From positions 21,857 to 31,240 of the forward strand of contig DGDR01000098.1 of the NCBI GenBank assembly GCA_002385545.1: DNA of 9,384 nucleotides. Direction: 5' to 3'. The notes under the pieces are model-generated. The model ran no database searches, was not told where the DNA came from, and was given only the letters and a program-made list of their open reading frames with translations. The position numbers and the translations under genes are program-made. Origin of the DNA: Clostridium sp. UBA3947. GTDB taxonomy: Bacteria > Bacillota > Clostridia > Clostridiales > Clostridiaceae. Of the stretch, positions 6,926 through 9,384 are shown in pieces (positions within the stretch are counted from its first letter, which is position 1; every line of letters begins with the position of its first letter).

Positions 6926-7537
6926 ATGATGGTTATGCATCAACTAGCAGGGCTTTTAGGTAAAGATATTTATAAAGCACTTGATAAAGTAGGGGAAGAG
7001 TACGGAATTCCAGGAGTGATAGTAGCCACAATACTTATGGTGTTAATTATAGCGTGTGCTATTATTATCATAGCTCCTTTAGTACTTGTACTAGGATTCG
7101 TTGGTGATTTTGTGAAGACTCTTATCAAGCTTCAAAGTATATTAGTAAATCTGCATGAAGTTGCTAAGGAATTATGCGGAATAATTATAAATGCAATAAA
7201 TAACTTTGTTAATGGTCTTAAGCAGTGGGTTAAAGAAAATCTTAATCCCGGATATAAATATGCCATGGCAAATCCAGTAATAAAAGTGGACACATATAAA
7301 CTTCGTTCTTATGCGGATAGATTAGAACAAGTAAATAGGCGGATTAGCAATATAGATTCTGAGTTGGACAGCCTCTATACTAAAGTTGGACTTAAGAACT
7401 TAAAAGATTTGATTCAGGCAGATTTTTTTACTGATTACAGTTATAGAATTGATCAGTGTCGCCGCTATTTAATAGCAACTGCTGAAGATTTTGAGCAAAT
7501 AGAAAGTCAAATTCAAAATCAAATTAATTTTGCCTAG
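6926..7537 (+). CDS. C-terminal part of the lipase effector: hydrophobic segment and WXG/LXG-like targeting tail (frame-separated)
   Basis: The open frame actually runs from 6884; its codons before the ATG read VDDLIHTPEG, which extends the lipase helix naturally if one base is restored near 6896. The first ATG (6926) has no spacer after GAAGGA; an ATG at 6935 would be better spaced for independent initiation. The protein has a very hydrophobic stretch (PGVIVATILMVLIIACAIII onward, about 30 residues, probably one or two membrane passes). After a helical linker, a C-terminal region of about 90 residues (from VIKVDTYKLRSYADRLEQV) resembles the helical WXG/LXG targeting domains. Lipase first and targeting domain last is the 'reverse' order described for S. 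aureus TslA. Rejoined, the product would be about 568 residues. If not a frameshift, it would be a separate membrane-helical partner protein. Confidence 0.7.
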   Translation: MMVMHQLAGLLGKDIYKALDKVGEEYGIPGVIVATILMVLIIACAIIIIAPLVLVLGFVGDFVKTLIKLQSILVNLHEVAKELCGIIINAINNFVNGLKQWVKENLNPGYKYAMANPVIKVDTYKLRSYADRLEQVNRRISNIDSELDSLYTKVGLKNLKDLIQADFFTDYSYRIDQCRRYLIATAEDFEQIESQIQNQINFA

Positions 7538-7548
7538 GGGGAGGTAAA

Positions 7549-7743
7549 ATGGATCAAGCTACAAAAAATAAGCTAGCTAATATTGCACAGGAATTAAAAA
7601 GTATTATAAATGAGCTTGATGATATTTCAGAAGGCTTAGGAAAAGACTTTATAGGTATTGGCGGCGAACGTTATGCTGCAGTTATTTCAAATTTAGCTGG
7701 CGAATATAGATATGTTAAAGAGAAAATAGAAAATATAGATTAG
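7549..7743 (+). CDS. Small helical effector-partner protein (Lap/Tla-like)
   Basis: A 64-residue acidic helical protein without signal peptide. Two helices (about residues 3-31 and 40-64) flank a D33-F-I-G-I-G-G39 turn, the size and layout of half-WXG partner proteins that bind the targeting domain of LXG-type or reverse type VII effectors. GGGGGAGG (7537-7544) begins at the last base of the upstream TAG and gives strong initiation. It sits 11 bases after the effector tail and 18 bases before a WXG100-like gene, so the three are one unit. The function as export chaperone or targeting partner is inferred from context; I recognise no named family with confidence. Confidence 0.72.
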   Translation: MDQATKNKLANIAQELKSIINELDDISEGLGKDFIGIGGERYAAVISNLAGEYRYVKEKIENID

Positions 7744-7761
7744 TATAATGGGGAGGAATTT

Positions 7762-8076
7762 ATGGGGAAATATATCAAGGTGGATCATTATGGGCTAGAG
7801 GATGCAGCGGGAAAGATTGAAGAGTATATGTCAACCTATAATTCTTTATTAGGTCAATTAGGTATTAATGTGGAAGACTTAGGAACAGGTTGGGAAGGAT
7901 TGGATTTCCAAACATTTAAACAGGTATACAATGGAGAAGAGGGAGTAAAAAACGCTGGACAAAATCTATCAAAGGAGCTATTAAAGCAGGCTCAATTTTT
8001 GCGTTATTGTGCTGGTTTATATAAGCAGGCACAAGCTGACGCCGTTAATAGAGCTATGTCACTAATAGGACAGTAA
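7762..8076 (+). CDS. WXG100-like protein, probable effector partner
   Basis: A 104-residue helical-hairpin protein with W-E-G at residues 44-46 (GTGWEGLDFQTFKQV) and the IKVDHYGLEDAAGKIEEY opening of the WXG100 superfamily. It lacks a YxxxD/E motif at the C-terminus (ends RAMSLIGQ). GGGGAGG (7750-7756) precedes the ATG by five bases. Its place directly behind the effector and the 64-residue protein, far from the two core WXG100 genes, suggests a dedicated partner for the lipase's C-terminal domain, like the Tla/Lap proteins, not the general EsxA. Its opening (KYIKVDHYGLEDAAGKI) is similar in pattern to the effector tail (VIKVDTYKLRSYADRL), which fits pairing of related helical hairpins; that pairing is inference. 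Confidence 0.85.
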   Translation: MGKYIKVDHYGLEDAAGKIEEYMSTYNSLLGQLGINVEDLGTGWEGLDFQTFKQVYNGEEGVKNAGQNLSKELLKQAQFLRYCAGLYKQAQADAVNRAMSLIGQ

Positions 8077-8100
8077 GAAAAACGGGTAGGGGAATGAAGT

Positions 8101-9207
8101 ATGAGCAGGATTTCAGTTATAAATCAAAACAATAGAATACTAGTATCCAATAAGCTGTCTTCACCAGAGGAAATTAATCTCAGGGAGCTGGATATGATTT
8201 CTAGAGGAATGGTGGAGGGATTTGTTCCCGTATTTGAATTTAAGGAGAGACGTGCAAACTATTTGAAGGGTAGCATTGAAGGTAAGGTTCCTTTAAAGGA
8301 TTATCTGAAACATGTTATAACTAAAGTAGTTTTCTTAGATATAGTGCAACAGATTATCAATGCTATAAAGCTTTGCGAAAAAAATATGATGTATGTAAAA
8401 AATCTTGGATTAGATTTGGAATATATTTTTATCGATACTATTACAAAGGAATTATCTTTTATATATTGGCCTGTAATTAACTCGCAACTAAGAGTAAATA
8501 TAGATGAGTTCTTTATGGACTTGCCTTTCCAATGTGTTTTCAGTCGTTTTGAGGACAGTAGCTATGTAACAGAATATATTAAGTTTTTTAGAAGTGGCAA
8601 AATTTTTTCCATAAAGAAGCTAGAGGAATTAGTAAACAAGCTTGCAGGTCTAACCTCTGAAATACTTCAGCGGGATAGCTCTGTTAATTATGACATTACT
8701 ATTGATAATTTTAATACGGATAACTATAAGGCATATGAATCTGCTAACCTTGGAGGAACAGAGAATAAACCTGACAGCTTCCATATGAATTATACGAAGG
8801 AGCCACAAGCGACAGAATTAAATATACAAAACACTGCAGTAGAAGTACAAGCAGATACCTATGATGATGGAACTGCCTTGTTAACTTCTAGTAGCTCTCA
8901 GGAAGCTTTATTCCCTTATCTTATAAGAGTTAAGACAGGAGAAAAAATCTTTATAAATAAGCCAGTTTTTCGAATTGGTAAGGATCCTCAATATTCAGCC
9001 TATGTAGTTACAGGAAACAATGCTATAAGTAGAAACCATGCAGATCTTATTATTAGAAACTATAGGTTTTATATAAAAGACAATAATTCTACTAATAAAA
9101 CCTATGTAGATGGAAAGGCTATCCCTGTTTATGAGGAAGTAGAAATTTTTCCAGGTATGAAAATAAGATTAGCAAATGAAGAGTTTATTTTCTGTGTGAA
9201 TGTGTAA
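8101..9207 (+). CDS. DUF6382-like / FHA domain protein of the type VII locus
   Basis: A 368-residue soluble protein. Residues about 1-185 look like the DUF6382 domain often found before FHA domains in clostridial type VII loci (the name is from memory of the family). Residues about 190-270 are a polar, low-complexity linker. Residues about 285-368 form a C-terminal FHA domain: R291-I-G-K294, S310-R-N-H313 and N328-N-S-T-N332 then V-D-G338, matching the GR / SRxH / N-x-T-N-G-T phosphothreonine-binding signature with Lys at the usual Gly after the last Asn. It probably docks on a phosphorylated or partner component at the cytoplasmic face; EssC itself usually has N-terminal FHA domains. The start follows TAGGGGAA (8087-8094), 24 bases after the WXG-like gene, so it may be read from the effector unit. 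Confidence 0.88.
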   Translation: MSRISVINQNNRILVSNKLSSPEEINLRELDMISRGMVEGFVPVFEFKERRANYLKGSIEGKVPLKDYLKHVITKVVFLDIVQQIINAIKLCEKNMMYVKNLGLDLEYIFIDTITKELSFIYWPVINSQLRVNIDEFFMDLPFQCVFSRFEDSSYVTEYIKFFRSGKIFSIKKLEELVNKLAGLTSEILQRDSSVNYDITIDNFNTDNYKAYESANLGGTENKPDSFHMNYTKEPQATELNIQNTAVEVQADTYDDGTALLTSSSSQEALFPYLIRVKTGEKIFINKPVFRIGKDPQYSAYVVTGNNAISRNHADLIIRNYRFYIKDNNSTNKTYVDGKAIPVYEEVEIFPGMKIRLANEEFIFCVNV

Positions 9208-9215
9208 TATTTCAT

Positions 9216-9246
9216 TGAAGGAGAAAGCTGCATAGCTTTAAGGAGA
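9216..9246 (+). promoter_or_regulatory. Twin ribosome-binding motifs around a short hairpin
   Basis: GAAGGAG (9217-9223) and AAGGAG (9240-9245) flank AAAGCT-GCAT-AGCTTT (9224-9239), a 6-bp stem with a 4-base loop. Only the second motif is spaced to serve the ATG at 9258; the first has no start codon at a useful distance. The hairpin might bring the first motif nearer or simply space the genes. Function unknown. Confidence 0.3.
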
Positions 9247-9257
9247 GTGAATTAACC

Positions 9258-9384
9258 ATGTTATATATTGGACTAGGCTTATTATTAATTATTGGAGTAG
9301 CGATTTTGGTTTTACAAATCTTAATTTATATTAATTTGAAGGAGAATCAATTCCAAGGTAAGCAGAATGGAGTCCTTAATTCAT
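9258..9384 (+). CDS. Short or N-terminal membrane protein, cut by the window edge
   Basis: The ATG at 9258 follows AAGGAG (9240-9245), and the frame stays open to the right edge for 42 codons. The product starts with one strong membrane helix (about residues 3-27, YIGLGLLLIIGVAILVLQ onward) followed by a polar stretch (NLKENQFQGKQNG). It lies 50 bases after the FHA gene on the same strand. No family can be named from the visible part; a further membrane component of the secretion system is a reasonable guess from position only. Confidence 0.6.
   Translation, partial: MLYIGLGLLLIIGVAILVLQILIYINLKENQFQGKQNGVLNS

Noticed and set aside
7744..7749. TATAAT between the 64-residue gene and the WXG-like gene as a promoter
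   Set aside because: No -35 box upstream, and it sits in an 18-base gap filled by the stop and ribosome binding site.
1..9384. CRISPR array, tRNA/rRNA genes, insertion sequences or an integrase
   Set aside because: I looked for regularly spaced repeats, conserved RNA motifs and transposase-like proteins and saw none.

Overview
The window is AT-rich DNA with strong AGGAGG-type ribosome binding sites and tightly packed plus-strand genes. It fits a low-GC Firmicute, most likely a member of the Clostridia; no closer identification is possible from the sequence. Everything recognisable belongs to one type VIIb (ESX/WXG100) secretion locus.

Core machine (1-4286). The window opens inside essC, the FtsK/SpoIIIE-type motor ATPase, whose N-terminal FHA part lies off the left edge. 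The ubiquitin-like yukD/esaB gene starts on the base after the essC stop. Two tandem WXG100 proteins (WEG motifs) follow; the second has a YxxxE sequence near its C-terminus. A 12-bp perfect hairpin (4311-4345) closes this block.

Effector module (about 4365-8076). First comes a decayed copy of a lipoprotein plus lipase pair. The lipoprotein has lost a net 262 bases, and the lipase start has a stop at codon 7 and ends after about 25 codons. Then comes a sigma-A-like promoter and a full lipoprotein gene (5135-5839). It overlaps by 8 bases a serine lipase/esterase gene of the Mbeg1/DUF2974 (class 3 lipase-like) type. The lipase frame stops at 6899, but the adjacent frame continues it directly into a hydrophobic segment and a helical WXG/LXG-like tail. 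Together they look like one protein of about 568 residues carrying a single-base frameshift. A 64-residue helical protein and a third WXG100-like protein follow. The whole arrangement resembles the 'reverse' lipase toxin TslA of Staphylococcus aureus, with its lipoprotein immunity protein TilA and small Tla partner proteins.

Accessory machine genes (8101-end). A protein with an N-terminal domain like DUF6382 and a C-terminal FHA domain is followed by the start of a short membrane protein cut by the right edge.

Working model (inference): EssC drives export. The small WXG-like partners present the lipase through its C-terminal tail, and the lipoprotein guards the outer face of the producer's membrane. 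The decayed copy and the frameshift suggest a toxin-immunity site in turnover, with immunity retained and the toxin possibly dead.
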